From Olleya sp. YS (GTDB lineage: Bacteria; Bacteroidota; Bacteroidia; Flavobacteriales; Flavobacteriaceae): a stretch of 64,000 nt of DNA. The notes under the pieces are model-generated. The model saw only the letters and a list, made by a program, of their open reading frames with translations, was not told the origin of the DNA and ran no database searches. The translations under genes were made by a program, and so were the position numbers. Numbering within the stretch: the stretch's first letter is position 1; every line of letters starts with the position of its first letter. The DNA lies in assembly GCF_029760915.1 (NCBI RefSeq), contig NZ_CP121685.1, positions 594,001 through 658,000 of the forward strand. The letters run 5' to 3'. Below are positions 16,929-25,788 of the stretch, in pieces.

Positions 16929-17984
16929 TTAGTCAAAATCTTTATTCTCTCCTAAGTTAGCTTTTTGAGCATTTTGAACTTGATTATTTGATCCAACAAC
17001 AAAAGCGACAAGTTCTAAATTGTCTGTATTTTGAACGTTTGATGGTAAATCCATTGTTAGGTTAGCAGTATACGTATTATCAGATTTTGTTTGATCTGAA
17101 GGTATTACGTTACCCATAACATCTGTAAATACAGCTCTAGCAGTATGGTCATGCACAAAGTTTTGTATTGGATTACCTTGCTGAAACCATGGGCTAGATG
17201 GGTCTCCATTATAGTAATTAGTTTGTGGATAAACTAATCCATTCTCCAATAAATACACTACCAAACGTTGTGAGTTATTCTCATCAATATCGTAATGTAC
17301 TTTAACCTCTGCAGTAATTGTGTTACCAGATAATGACGAATTGATTGCTAATCCCATTTTCTGTCTTGCAGATAGTTCACTATTTAATTCATTATACGAT
17401 TCGTTCCAAGTAATTGTTCTATTAACTTTTCCACTTGGCCAACCGTTAATACCAAAAGTACTTCTTAATTGAGCATCATAAGTAAATGTCATCTCATCAC
17501 CATTGTGAATCGCAACAGGAATAACATTCGGATCTTGATTGACAGCATTCTCTAAAGCAGTAGCTAGTCTTGGACAATATCCACACCATCCTCCTGTATA
17601 ATCTTCAATCATTATTTTAGTAGTATGCGTTGGTAGGATAGCCTCTACCGTTACAGTAGGCGACTCTAAAGTTCCTTTAACAGCACGAATAGAGTAACTA
17701 CCTGTAGAAGTAAATGTGTACAGATTAGAAGCAATAGCTGTATCATTGACATAGATAGTTGCATCTGCTGTAACATCAACACCATTATTATTTATTACCC
17801 ATATTGCAACATTTGAGTTTGAAAAAACCTTACTGCCAACATTTTCGATTGTAATGGCTGTTTCTACTCCGCCTGGATCTATTGGACCACCTCCTGATGG
17901 TTCGTCTTCTGACTTACTACAAGAGAAAGCAAAAACCACAAAGGTTACTAATACTAATTCTTTTAAAATGTTTTTGATTTTCAT
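16929..17984 (-). CDS. Omp28-related lipoprotein with CGYC thioredoxin-like motif
   Basis: A 351-residue lipoprotein: the signal ends at a lipobox Cys (FAFSC), followed by a Gly/Pro linker and an immunoglobulin-like domain, then an Omp28/thioredoxin-like region beginning MIEDYTGGWCGYCPRL. A CxxC followed by Pro suggests a redox-active or redox-derived fold. The start at 17984 is chosen for its clean signal peptide over an ATG 39 nt upstream. It is divergent from a TlpA-like gene, so both products may act on thiols at the envelope. Confidence 0.85.
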   Translation of the reverse strand: MKIKNILKELVLVTFVVFAFSCSKSEDEPSGGGPIDPGGVETAITIENVGSKVFSNSNVAIWVINNNGVDVTADATIYVNDTAIASNLYTFTSTGSYSIRAVKGTLESPTVTVEAILPTHTTKIMIEDYTGGWCGYCPRLATALENAVNQDPNVIPVAIHNGDEMTFTYDAQLRSTFGINGWPSGKVNRTITWNESYNELNSELSARQKMGLAINSSLSGNTITAEVKVHYDIDENNSQRLVVYLLENGLVYPQTNYYNGDPSSPWFQQGNPIQNFVHDHTARAVFTDVMGNVIPSDQTKSDNTYTANLTMDLPSNVQNTDNLELVAFVVGSNNQVQNAQKANLGENKDFD

Positions 17985-18141
17985 TTTGGTATATGTTTTG
18001 ATTATTAATATTAAAATAGTCAATACCTTGCTATTTTTTTTAACGAGTACGCAATTTATAATTTATTTTTTAAAACATTCGTCAAAAAAATCACTAATTT
18101 TAACCAAAATTAACATTTTAACATTTTTTAATTCACTTACA

Positions 18142-18621
18142 ATGAAACACTTCCTTTACCTATTAGTCTTTACTTTAAGTTTTAACTTAACAGCTCAAGA
18201 CACTTTACCTACTAGCGAAATTAAAACACTTGATGGAGAAACAACAACACTAAAAACTATTGCTAACGATAACGATTTAATTGTTGTCTCGCTATGGGCA
18301 ACTTGGTGTGTCCCTTGTAAAAATGAATTAGACGCTATTAGCGAAGTCTATAGTGATTGGCAAGATGAAACTAGCGTTAAACTATATGCTATCTCTGTCG
18401 ACGATTCTAGAACCGTTAGTAGAGTTAAACCATTAGTTAACGGAAAAGATTGGGACTTTACAGTACTTTTAGATACTAATAACGATTTAAAAAGAGAATT
18501 AGGTGCTTCTACTGTACCACTTACCTTATTGATTAAGAATGGAAAAATTGTCTACAGACACTCTGGCTACACACCAGGTTCTGAGGATGATTTATATGAA
18601 GAGATAAAAAAACATTCTTAA
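18142..18621 (+). CDS. TlpA-like exported thioredoxin
   Basis: 159 residues with a signal peptide ending near LTAQ (residue 19) and an AhpC/TSA-TlpA thioredoxin fold with active site W55-C56-V-P-C59 and cis-Pro segment STVPLTLL. It likely reduces or resolves disulfides in the periplasm. The ATG at 18142 gives the signal peptide; longer in-frame extensions run into the promoter region of the divergent gene. The DUF6029-like gene follows after 18 nt and is probably cotranscribed. Confidence 0.9.
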   Translation: MKHFLYLLVFTLSFNLTAQDTLPTSEIKTLDGETTTLKTIANDNDLIVVSLWATWCVPCKNELDAISEVYSDWQDETSVKLYAISVDDSRTVSRVKPLVNGKDWDFTVLLDTNNDLKRELGASTVPLTLLIKNGKIVYRHSGYTPGSEDDLYEEIKKHS

Positions 18622-18639
18622 ACCACCAACCAACCAAAT

Positions 18640-20436
18640 ATGAAAAAAATTGCAATTTTTATTGTGCTAATACTCCCTATAATAAGTTTAGCGCAAGACA
18701 CAGATAATGACGATTCATCCATAGTAAAAGACTTTTTAAACAATCTATCTGGCAGCCTCGAAACCAATGCACAATGGTACGTCAATGACTCTGAGTTAGG
18801 AGAATTTGAGGACCCTCTAGCCGAATTTGATTTAAAAAATGAACACGTTAGAGTCAATAGTTATTTACGTTTAGATTATAGTTTTTTAGATAATTTTACC
18901 GTAGGTCTACAGGCCGAAAGTTATGAACCGCTTCCACTAATTAACTACTACCCAGAATATAATGATACTAGAATTGCAACTTACTATGCCAATTTTAGAA
19001 ATAAAACATTAGATATCACAGCAGGTTATTTCTATGAGCAATTTGGTAATGGCTTATTATTACGTGCTTTTGAAGAAAGACAATTAGGATTAAATACAGC
19101 GTTAAGAGGTGGACGTATTAAATACACACCGACTAATTATTTAAACGTCACTGGTCTATACGGACAACAACGTGTTGGTTTTGATGTATCCGAAAGCGAT
19201 ATTTTTGGATTTGACACTAACTTAGATTTAAAACAAGTTTTAAATATTAATAGTCTAAGTAGTCTTAATCTTGGATTAAGCTATGTTGGTAAAAAAGAAG
19301 ATTTTACTCCACCAGTAGATGAGTTTGATCCTAATAACACCTTTGATACGACAGATTTTCCAGAAATGATTAACTCCTATTCGTTTAGGTTAGATGCAGA
19401 TTTTGGGAATGTATATTTTAAATCAGAATATGCTTTAAAAGGTGAAGATGTTGCTTTTATACCTCCTGCACTACCTGGAAATGGTGTTATTGAGGGTAAA
19501 TATTTTACAGGAAACGCACTATTATTCTCTTTAGGATATACCAAAAAAGGATTAGGTGTTATTTCTACATTTAGACGTATGGAAAATATGTTATTTACCG
19601 CAGAACGTAATGCAATGGATATTGGATCATTAGAGTTTCAGTTTAACATGCAAAACCTAAATTATCTACCAACATTGACTAAACAACAAGATTATGCATT
19701 AGCAAATATTTATATCTACAATGCACAACCTGGACTGTTTTTACAAAATTTTGGTGGTCAAGCTGGTGAAATTGGTAATACTTTAGATGTCTTTTATAAA
19801 TTTAAAAAAGGAACTGCTTTAGGTGGTGAATACGGAACAAAAGTAACAGCAAATTTTGCATATTGGGCACTTTTAGATGCAGAATTTAATCAATCTGAAT
19901 CTACTTATACAACTGAATTTTTAAAATTTGGAAATCGATTAAATAGAGATTTTAACTTTGAAATTAGAAAAAAGCATTCTAAAAACTGGTCATCTATATT
20001 TACTTATATAAATAGTATTGTAGATAAAGGTGTCGCATTAGGTGGTTCTTTAGGTGTTGATGGAGATATAAAATCTCAAGTTGTAATTGCTGATGTGACC
20101 CACAAATTAGGCAACGGTAAGTCTGTTAGAGTTGAAGGGCAACACCTATGGACTAAGCAAGATAGAAAAAACTGGGTAGGTGGAACTGTAGAGTTTATTG
20201 CTAACAGGAACTTAGCGTTTTACGTAACTGACATCTATGATTATGGAAATGACAACGAGTTTAGTACTGAAACGAAAGCACATTATTATAACGTTGGAGG
20301 AAGCTTTACAAAAGGTGCCACTCGAATTGCTTTAAACTACGGAAGACAACGTGGTGGACTACTTTGTGTTGGTGGTGTTTGTAGAATTGTTCCAGAAAAC
20401 ACAGGATTAACTTTAAATTTAAGTACTGCTTTTTAA
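18640..20436 (+). CDS. DUF6029-like outer-membrane beta-barrel protein
   Basis: 598 residues with a signal peptide (1-19, SLAQ). The remainder is rich in alternating aromatic/polar strands (for example RIATYYANFRNKTLDITAGYFYEQFG) and ends in an aromatic residue (LSTAF), as expected of an outer-membrane barrel. I believe it belongs to the DUF6029 family common in flavobacteria; the function is unknown. Immediate linkage to the TlpA-like thioredoxin and the nearby Omp28 lipoprotein suggests one envelope module. Confidence 0.75.
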   Translation: MKKIAIFIVLILPIISLAQDTDNDDSSIVKDFLNNLSGSLETNAQWYVNDSELGEFEDPLAEFDLKNEHVRVNSYLRLDYSFLDNFTVGLQAESYEPLPLINYYPEYNDTRIATYYANFRNKTLDITAGYFYEQFGNGLLLRAFEERQLGLNTALRGGRIKYTPTNYLNVTGLYGQQRVGFDVSESDIFGFDTNLDLKQVLNINSLSSLNLGLSYVGKKEDFTPPVDEFDPNNTFDTTDFPEMINSYSFRLDADFGNVYFKSEYALKGEDVAFIPPALPGNGVIEGKYFTGNALLFSLGYTKKGLGVISTFRRMENMLFTAERNAMDIGSLEFQFNMQNLNYLPTLTKQQDYALANIYIYNAQPGLFLQNFGGQAGEIGNTLDVFYKFKKGTALGGEYGTKVTANFAYWALLDAEFNQSESTYTTEFLKFGNRLNRDFNFEIRKKHSKNWSSIFTYINSIVDKGVALGGSLGVDGDIKSQVVIADVTHKLGNGKSVRVEGQHLWTKQDRKNWVGGTVEFIANRNLAFYVTDIYDYGNDNEFSTETKAHYYNVGGSFTKGATRIALNYGRQRGGLLCVGGVCRIVPENTGLTLNLSTAF

Positions 20437-20457
20437 AAACTATAAAATCATTTTAAG

Positions 20458-20488
20458 AAACCTGAAAATATATTTTCAGGTTTTTTTT
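20458..20488 (+). terminator. Terminator after the DUF6029-like gene
   Basis: CCTGAAAA-TATA-TTTTCAGG extended by AAA/TTT pairs and followed by a T-run. Confidence 0.88.
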
Positions 20489-20532
20489 ATTTCTGTTTTT
20501 GTATATTTAAAATCTTAAAAACCTACTAATCT

Positions 20533-22890
20533 ATGAAAACCAAGTACTTAATACTAGCCTTCTTGTTTATTTCTGTTGTGGTTAATTCTCAGGATAAAAA
20601 GCTTCAACAATTAGATCAGTCGCATATTGACACTTCTATTCTAATTCCTACATCTACAATTTTCAACATTGAAGATTTTCAAGATAATACCAACAGTGTT
20701 TATTCTTTCAAACAAGCTTATAACCTACTAAGTCAAAACGATTTTAAACATAGATTAGACAACCCTATTACTATTGATGCTAAAGCGTCTTTGAATCATC
20801 AAGAAATTCCCATTGCAATATTGCATGCAGACTACCAAACTATTGTTCCTGAAGCGTTTACAGATGGTCGAATAATTCTAGATGACCATCAAAACCTAAT
20901 TAATGTTAGTGGCTCTAATTCTGTATACAAAAAAAGCACAATATCTATTAGCGCACCATTAACTGCAAATCATAAAGGATTAACCAACCAATTTATTATT
21001 AGAGAGCATGACATTTACAATACTACAAATCAGGTTATTTCTAAAATTGAAATAGATTTTGATGACACTCTTGGATTTAGAGCAGTAAACATCAATACAC
21101 CAATAACTGTGTCTTATACAGAAGCTGGACATAAACAATTAAAAACTAGAATAACATTGTTCAATCAAGAGGTTTTTAAAAGTAAGTCAACACTAAATAT
21201 AAATTATTCTGCAGAAGATATAAACGCTAATTTTAACAGAGCTGTAATGACGTTTAACTCTACTATCGCACCAAATTTAACACCTTACGGAGTTGCTAAC
21301 GATATTGGAACTGGAGAATATGATGTCTTTTTAAGCAGCGATAACATATTAGATAAACCCATTTTTGTAATTGATGGTTTTGATCCTGGAGACACTAGAG
21401 ACGTGTTAAGCATTTACGACTTACTAAATTTTGACGATAACGGAACTCTCTTAAATCTTGGTGACCAAATGAGAACAGAAGGTTTTGATATTGTAGTTTT
21501 AAATTTTCCAGTCTATACTAGAGTGTCAGATAATGTTGTAGTAGATGGAGGTGCAGATTTTATTGAACGAAACGCTATGCTTTTAGTGGAGTTAATCACC
21601 ATGATTAACGCTCAAAAAATCGGTACAGAACAAAATGTAATTATTGGACCTAGTATGGGAGGATTAATTTCTAGATATGCATTAAATTATATGGAAAATC
21701 AAAACTTAGACCATGACACACGCTTGTGGATTAGTTTTGACTCACCACATCAAGGTGCCAATGTACCTATAGGGTTCCAACATTTATTTAACTATATGGC
21801 TTTTGGTTTAGACTTAGGTGGATTTGGTGGAGACCAAAGTATTGTGGCTGTGCAGCCATTAATTAATGATTTATTAAAATCTGCAGCAGCAAGACAAATG
21901 CTAACCGATCATTTTGAACCGCATTTAGCAAGTGGTAGCAACGTCGATTTTGATACTGCACTTACCTTACCTATTGCACATCCTTATCACGATTTGTTTT
22001 TTAACGGTTTAAACGGATTGACCACTTCTGGATACCCAGAAAATGTTAGAAAGGTAAGCATGATTAACGGTAGCGGAATTAACGCCAGATATCCAGATAA
22101 ACTTAATAATCCGGTGTTACCAGACAGACAAGTACTTGATGTAACTATACCAGATGTCGCATTTCAGACAGATGCTACATTTAGATCCAGATTTACACCT
22201 TATGCTGGAAACACTAATCAGATCAGCTATTTATTTATTGATGCTCCATTTTTTTGTTTCTGTGATTTAACTGCAAGTGCCAATGGTGAAGCGTTTAGCT
22301 ATACAGATGGTATTGATGCAGCTTCTGGAGGTTTATTTGATCTTGGAGCGCTGTCTGGAGGATTTGGAACAGATCCACTAATTAACACCTTTTTTAACGC
22401 GTTACAAATAGACTATTTTAATTTTATTCCTAGTGTAAGCAGTATGGCGTTAGAGATTACTAATAATGAAGTAGATTGGTTTCATACACCTACTAATTTA
22501 ATGACTGCTAGAGCTGTAAACGACCTAACACCTTTTGATAATTGGTACATGCCAGATGCTAATGAGCCACACGTAACATTAACACCTCTAAATGTTGCAT
22601 TTGCCATTAGCGAAATAATACCATCTACATTAAGTACAAATACTATTGAAAGTAACACGATAAGCATTACAAAAAATCCAGTTAAAACCTATATAGGTAT
22701 TAACAGTGATGTCACTATAACTGATGCAACATTAAAAATAACTGATGCTACAGGTAAGATGGTTTATAACACTACTAAGACTTTAGATAACAATACACAA
22801 TTACCAATACAATTAGCCAGTGGATTATATATTTTATCCATTGAAGCTAACAATGATGCACTAACCCAATTTAAAATTGTAGTCGAATAG
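20533..22890 (+). CDS. Secreted alpha/beta hydrolase (lipase-like) with type IX sorting domain
   Basis: A 785-residue protein with a signal peptide (ending VNSQ). A beta-rich N-terminal region (about 20-270) precedes a hydrolase domain opening with KPIFVIDGFDPGD and carrying the nucleophile elbow GPSMGGL, S374, followed by SFDSPHQGA, as in PGAP1-like and other lipase/esterases. The C-terminal 75 residues (SITKNPVKTYIG ... GLYILSIE ... FKIVVE) form a type IX sorting domain, so it is probably a surface or secreted esterase. The substrate is unknown. Its stop lies 2 nt from that of the converging gldC. Confidence 0.83.
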   Translation: MKTKYLILAFLFISVVVNSQDKKLQQLDQSHIDTSILIPTSTIFNIEDFQDNTNSVYSFKQAYNLLSQNDFKHRLDNPITIDAKASLNHQEIPIAILHADYQTIVPEAFTDGRIILDDHQNLINVSGSNSVYKKSTISISAPLTANHKGLTNQFIIREHDIYNTTNQVISKIEIDFDDTLGFRAVNINTPITVSYTEAGHKQLKTRITLFNQEVFKSKSTLNINYSAEDINANFNRAVMTFNSTIAPNLTPYGVANDIGTGEYDVFLSSDNILDKPIFVIDGFDPGDTRDVLSIYDLLNFDDNGTLLNLGDQMRTEGFDIVVLNFPVYTRVSDNVVVDGGADFIERNAMLLVELITMINAQKIGTEQNVIIGPSMGGLISRYALNYMENQNLDHDTRLWISFDSPHQGANVPIGFQHLFNYMAFGLDLGGFGGDQSIVAVQPLINDLLKSAAARQMLTDHFEPHLASGSNVDFDTALTLPIAHPYHDLFFNGLNGLTTSGYPENVRKVSMINGSGINARYPDKLNNPVLPDRQVLDVTIPDVAFQTDATFRSRFTPYAGNTNQISYLFIDAPFFCFCDLTASANGEAFSYTDGIDAASGGLFDLGALSGGFGTDPLINTFFNALQIDYFNFIPSVSSMALEITNNEVDWFHTPTNLMTARAVNDLTPFDNWYMPDANEPHVTLTPLNVAFAISEIIPSTLSTNTIESNTISITKNPVKTYIGINSDVTITDATLKITDATGKMVYNTTKTLDNNTQLPIQLASGLYILSIEANNDALTQFKIVVE

Positions 22891-22892
22891 AA

Positions 22893-23225
22893 TTATTTTT
22901 TTAGTTCTAATTTTTCGGCAAAATAGTCGCAAAAATCTTTCATTGTTGCAGTCATTTTTTCGTCTTGAGTAGCTCTATTAAACGTATTACTCATGGCTAC
23001 TAGGGTTTGATGAAAAAAGACTTTCATCTCATCTACAGGCATGTCCTTGGTCCATAAATCAATACGTAAAGATTCTTGTGCTGCACTATCCCAAACAGAT
23101 AACATCATAGCTTTAGCTTCTGCATTTTTGATGCCTCCATCTTGAGCTGTCCAGTTTAGTTTTTCTGGTACTCTGTTCTCGTCCAGTTCTACTTTAAGCG
23201 TTATTTCTGAGGTTATATTAGCCAT
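22893..23225 (-). CDS. gldC: Gliding motility protein GldC
   Basis: 110 residues matching GldC: ITLKVELDENRVPEKLNWTAQDGG, then KAMMLSVWD and the helical C-terminus. No signal peptide, so cytoplasmic. It increases but is not strictly required for gliding in F. johnsoniae. Its ATG overlaps the gldB stop (TAATG), indicating coupling; the gldB-gldC-nadE neighbourhood is conserved in flavobacteria. Confidence 0.95.
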   Translation of the reverse strand: MANITSEITLKVELDENRVPEKLNWTAQDGGIKNAEAKAMMLSVWDSAAQESLRIDLWTKDMPVDEMKVFFHQTLVAMSNTFNRATQDEKMTATMKDFCDYFAEKLELKK

Positions 23226-24187
23226 TATTCTCTTGGTTTATATTTTGATTTATTAAAAAGGGATTGAGCTGGTGTGTTTAAAAGTTCTGTTAAACTTACA
23301 TCGTTGTTTTTCATGTAAGCTTTAACAATTTGCCAACCTATAAATTGTCCAATTCGTCCTGGAGATTCGTTATCTATTTCTGCTAAATAAAATTTAGAAA
23401 AAGGTGCTGCATTAATAAAACGATTAGGTAATTTAGAATCTGTACTGTACAATAATTCTTTGTCTATAAAGTATTGCCATATTTGTTCTTGATTAGCAAA
23501 TGCCCAATCTAACTGCTCTGGCGTATAGCCTATTTTTTGAGCGTCTGTTTTAAAAGGAATCACTTTATCTTTTATGTATAATAATTTTCCGAAGTAAATC
23601 ATCTCATCCAATAAGCTTCTACGTTTGGTATTTAACACCATTTTTTTAGCATAAGCGTCAGCTAAGTCAACCACGATTTGTTCAGGTTTCATATTAGTAA
23701 CAATGTAAGACTGCAAACCTTCATAAAAAAAATGATCCTTACCTAAGTAAGTATCCAATTCTATTATAGCAATGGTGTCTGTAACAATAACTTTGTTTCT
23801 ATAATCAACATCTGATGTAGTTGTAATTACACGTGGTGTTTTAAAGGTTGGAAAATAATATTTCAAATGCTGAAATAACTGTTTGATTTCTTGAGTTTCA
23901 TCTTTTAAATCTGGAAACTTTTTAATGGTTTCTTCGTTAAGCTGAAGTTGTAAAGTATCATTCATCTTACGGATCCAAAAGGCGTCATTAAATTGCTCTG
24001 GAAACATAAACGGAAAGGCACTTTTAAGTTTTGGTAAATCATCTGGCTTTGCTTCCGCGAAAGCGATATCAAACCGTTCTACATCTATATTGATATTAAT
24101 TTTAGCAATATCTTTTTGTGTGGTATTATCGTCTTGACAGGATAACATCAAAAAAAATAAGGATACAATAAAAATAACTAGTCTCAT
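23225..24187 (-). CDS. gldB: Gliding motility lipoprotein GldB
   Basis: 320 residues with a lipoprotein signal (FLMLSC, C17) and the GldB domain (INIDVERFDIAFAEAKPDDL, then YLGKDHFFYEGL and the C-terminal IGQFIGWQIVKAYM block). Essential for gliding in F. johnsoniae and tied to the type IX/gliding apparatus; the fold has distant metallopeptidase-like features whose activity is unproven. A TACCTTTG box (24251-24244, minus) precedes it, back to back with the nadE promoter. Confidence 0.94.
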   Translation of the reverse strand: MRLVIFIVSLFFLMLSCQDDNTTQKDIAKININIDVERFDIAFAEAKPDDLPKLKSAFPFMFPEQFNDAFWIRKMNDTLQLQLNEETIKKFPDLKDETQEIKQLFQHLKYYFPTFKTPRVITTTSDVDYRNKVIVTDTIAIIELDTYLGKDHFFYEGLQSYIVTNMKPEQIVVDLADAYAKKMVLNTKRRSLLDEMIYFGKLLYIKDKVIPFKTDAQKIGYTPEQLDWAFANQEQIWQYFIDKELLYSTDSKLPNRFINAAPFSKFYLAEIDNESPGRIGQFIGWQIVKAYMKNNDVSLTELLNTPAQSLFNKSKYKPRE

Positions 24188-24230
24188 AAAAGTTAAAGTC
24201 TCTTAATTTTTATTAATAAAGGGTTTACTT

Positions 24231-24251
24231 TATTTTTGTTTGGCAAAGGTA
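24231..24251. promoter_or_regulatory. Back-to-back -7 elements for nadE (+) and gldB (-)
   Basis: TATTTTTG (24231-24238) reads toward nadE, and CAAAGGTA (24244-24251) is TACCTTTG reading toward gldB. Both fit TAnnTTTG; clear -33 boxes are not seen for either. Confidence 0.5.
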
Positions 24252-24278
24252 CTATTCTTTGTTTTAAATTCTTTGATT

Positions 24279-25067
24279 ATGCAAACAGAAAAAGTCGTAA
24301 AACACATCGTAAATTGGTTAAAAGAGTATGCTACTAACGCCAAAGTTAATGGTTTTGTTGTTGGAATATCTGGCGGAATTGATAGTGCAGTAACCTCTAC
24401 CCTTTGTGCCGAAACAGGTTTAAAAGTGCTTTGTATTGAAATGCCAATTCACCAACCAGTTAGTCATGTGTCTAGAGGTCAGGAACACGTTTTACAATTA
24501 AAAAAACGATACTCTAACGTTGATAGTATTATTAGCGATTTAACGCCTGTGTTTGAAGAATTTAAAACCGAAGTGTCTTTAGATGGTAAACAAGCTGTTG
24601 TTGATATGGCATTAGCTAACACACGTGCACGCTTACGTATGACGACCTTATATTATCATGCAGGATTATTAGGCTTGTTAGTTGCAGGAACAGGTAATAA
24701 AGTGGAAGATTTTGGTGTAGGTTTTTATACCAAATATGGTGATGGTGGTGTAGATTTAAGCCCTATTGCAGATTTACTAAAAAGTGAAGTATATACCATT
24801 GGAGAGTATTTAAAAGTACCAGAATCTATAATGAAAGCTGCTCCTAGCGATGGGCTTTTTGGCGATGCTAGAAGTGACGAAGACCAAATAGGTGCCTCTT
24901 ACCCAGAATTGGAGTGGGCTATGAAAATGAAAGACGAAGGTAAGACCGAAGCCGATTTTTCTGGAAGAAAAAAAGAAGTCTTTAAAATTTTTAAACGTTA
25001 CAATACCAATAATTTACACAAGATGATTCCCATTCCTGTTTGCGAAATTCCTAAAGATTTAATCTAA
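24279..25067 (+). CDS. nadE: NH3-dependent NAD+ synthetase
   Basis: Last step of NAD+ synthesis: amidates deamido-NAD+ with ammonia and ATP. 262 residues, only the synthetase domain, no glutaminase domain; PP-loop GISGGIDSAVTS at about 31-42, GNKVEDFGVGFYTKYGDGGVDLSPIADL and APSDGLFGDARSDEDQIG are characteristic. The ATG at 24279 is chosen over an upstream TTG that lies against the promoter. Divergent from gldB. Confidence 0.95.
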   Translation: MQTEKVVKHIVNWLKEYATNAKVNGFVVGISGGIDSAVTSTLCAETGLKVLCIEMPIHQPVSHVSRGQEHVLQLKKRYSNVDSIISDLTPVFEEFKTEVSLDGKQAVVDMALANTRARLRMTTLYYHAGLLGLLVAGTGNKVEDFGVGFYTKYGDGGVDLSPIADLLKSEVYTIGEYLKVPESIMKAAPSDGLFGDARSDEDQIGASYPELEWAMKMKDEGKTEADFSGRKKEVFKIFKRYNTNNLHKMIPIPVCEIPKDLI

Positions 25068-25164
25068 ATGTTAGATATATCATAATTTTATATACCTTTA
25101 CACTGCTATTATTATTTCTATAACCTGTGTTTTAATTAAAAAACACCTAAAAAACTGATTGACC

Positions 25165-25788
25165 ATGGTTAAACTAATGGTTGCAGATCAACATCCTATA
25201 GTAACTAAAGGACTAGAGTTGGTCTTTGCAAATTCCCGAGACATTAAATTTGTCCAAGCTGTTGCAGATGGTGAGGCTATTTTTGACGCACTAAAACAAT
25301 ACACAACTAACATTTTACTTTGCGAAATTGATTTACCAAAACTTAACGGAATAAGTGTGTTACGACGCATGAAAAAAGAACATCCAGAAGTTAAAGTAAT
25401 TATCTATAGTGCGCAACAAGAAGAAGTTTATGCAGTAAGTGCCATTAAAGCTGGAGCATCTGGATATATTCCAAAATCAACAGATTTACTAACTTTAAAA
25501 GATGCCATCATGAAAGTGCATCTTGGTGGTGTGTATATTAGCCCAAGTCTGTCTAGAAAAATTGCGTTAGACAAAACATCTGGAAAAAATAATTATTACA
25601 AAAAATTATCTACTAGAGAAGTGGAAGTGTTGAAACTTTTATCTAATGGTAAAAGAAATAAGGAGATTGCTGAAGAGCTTAAAATTAATGAAAAAACAGT
25701 AAGTACTTATAGAGCGCGTTTAATGAAAAAATTAAATGTAACCAACTTAATAGACTTGGTTAATCAAGCTAAAAGTTTAGAGTTATAA
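25165..25788 (+). CDS. LuxR/NarL-type response regulator with degenerate receiver
   Basis: 207 residues: a receiver-like domain (1-120) and a LuxR-type helix-turn-helix (about 145-190: LSTREVEVLKLLSNGKRNKEIAEELKINEKTV in outline). The phospho-acceptor position reads CEIDLP, so Asp is replaced by E54; the acidic pair ADD of typical members is AD8-Q9; the conserved Lys (K104 in YIPK) is kept. It may therefore be phosphorylation-independent. Start ATG 25165, with a TTG two codons upstream possible. Its stop and that of dnaG share the palindrome TTATAA. Confidence 0.9.
   Translation: MVKLMVADQHPIVTKGLELVFANSRDIKFVQAVADGEAIFDALKQYTTNILLCEIDLPKLNGISVLRRMKKEHPEVKVIIYSAQQEEVYAVSAIKAGASGYIPKSTDLLTLKDAIMKVHLGGVYISPSLSRKIALDKTSGKNNYYKKLSTREVEVLKLLSNGKRNKEIAEELKINEKTVSTYRARLMKKLNVTNLIDLVNQAKSLEL

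Noticed and set aside
17854-18141. Extended N-terminus of the TlpA-like protein
   Set aside because: The 96-residue extension overlaps the divergent Omp28 lipoprotein gene; the ATG at 18142 gives a normal signal peptide.
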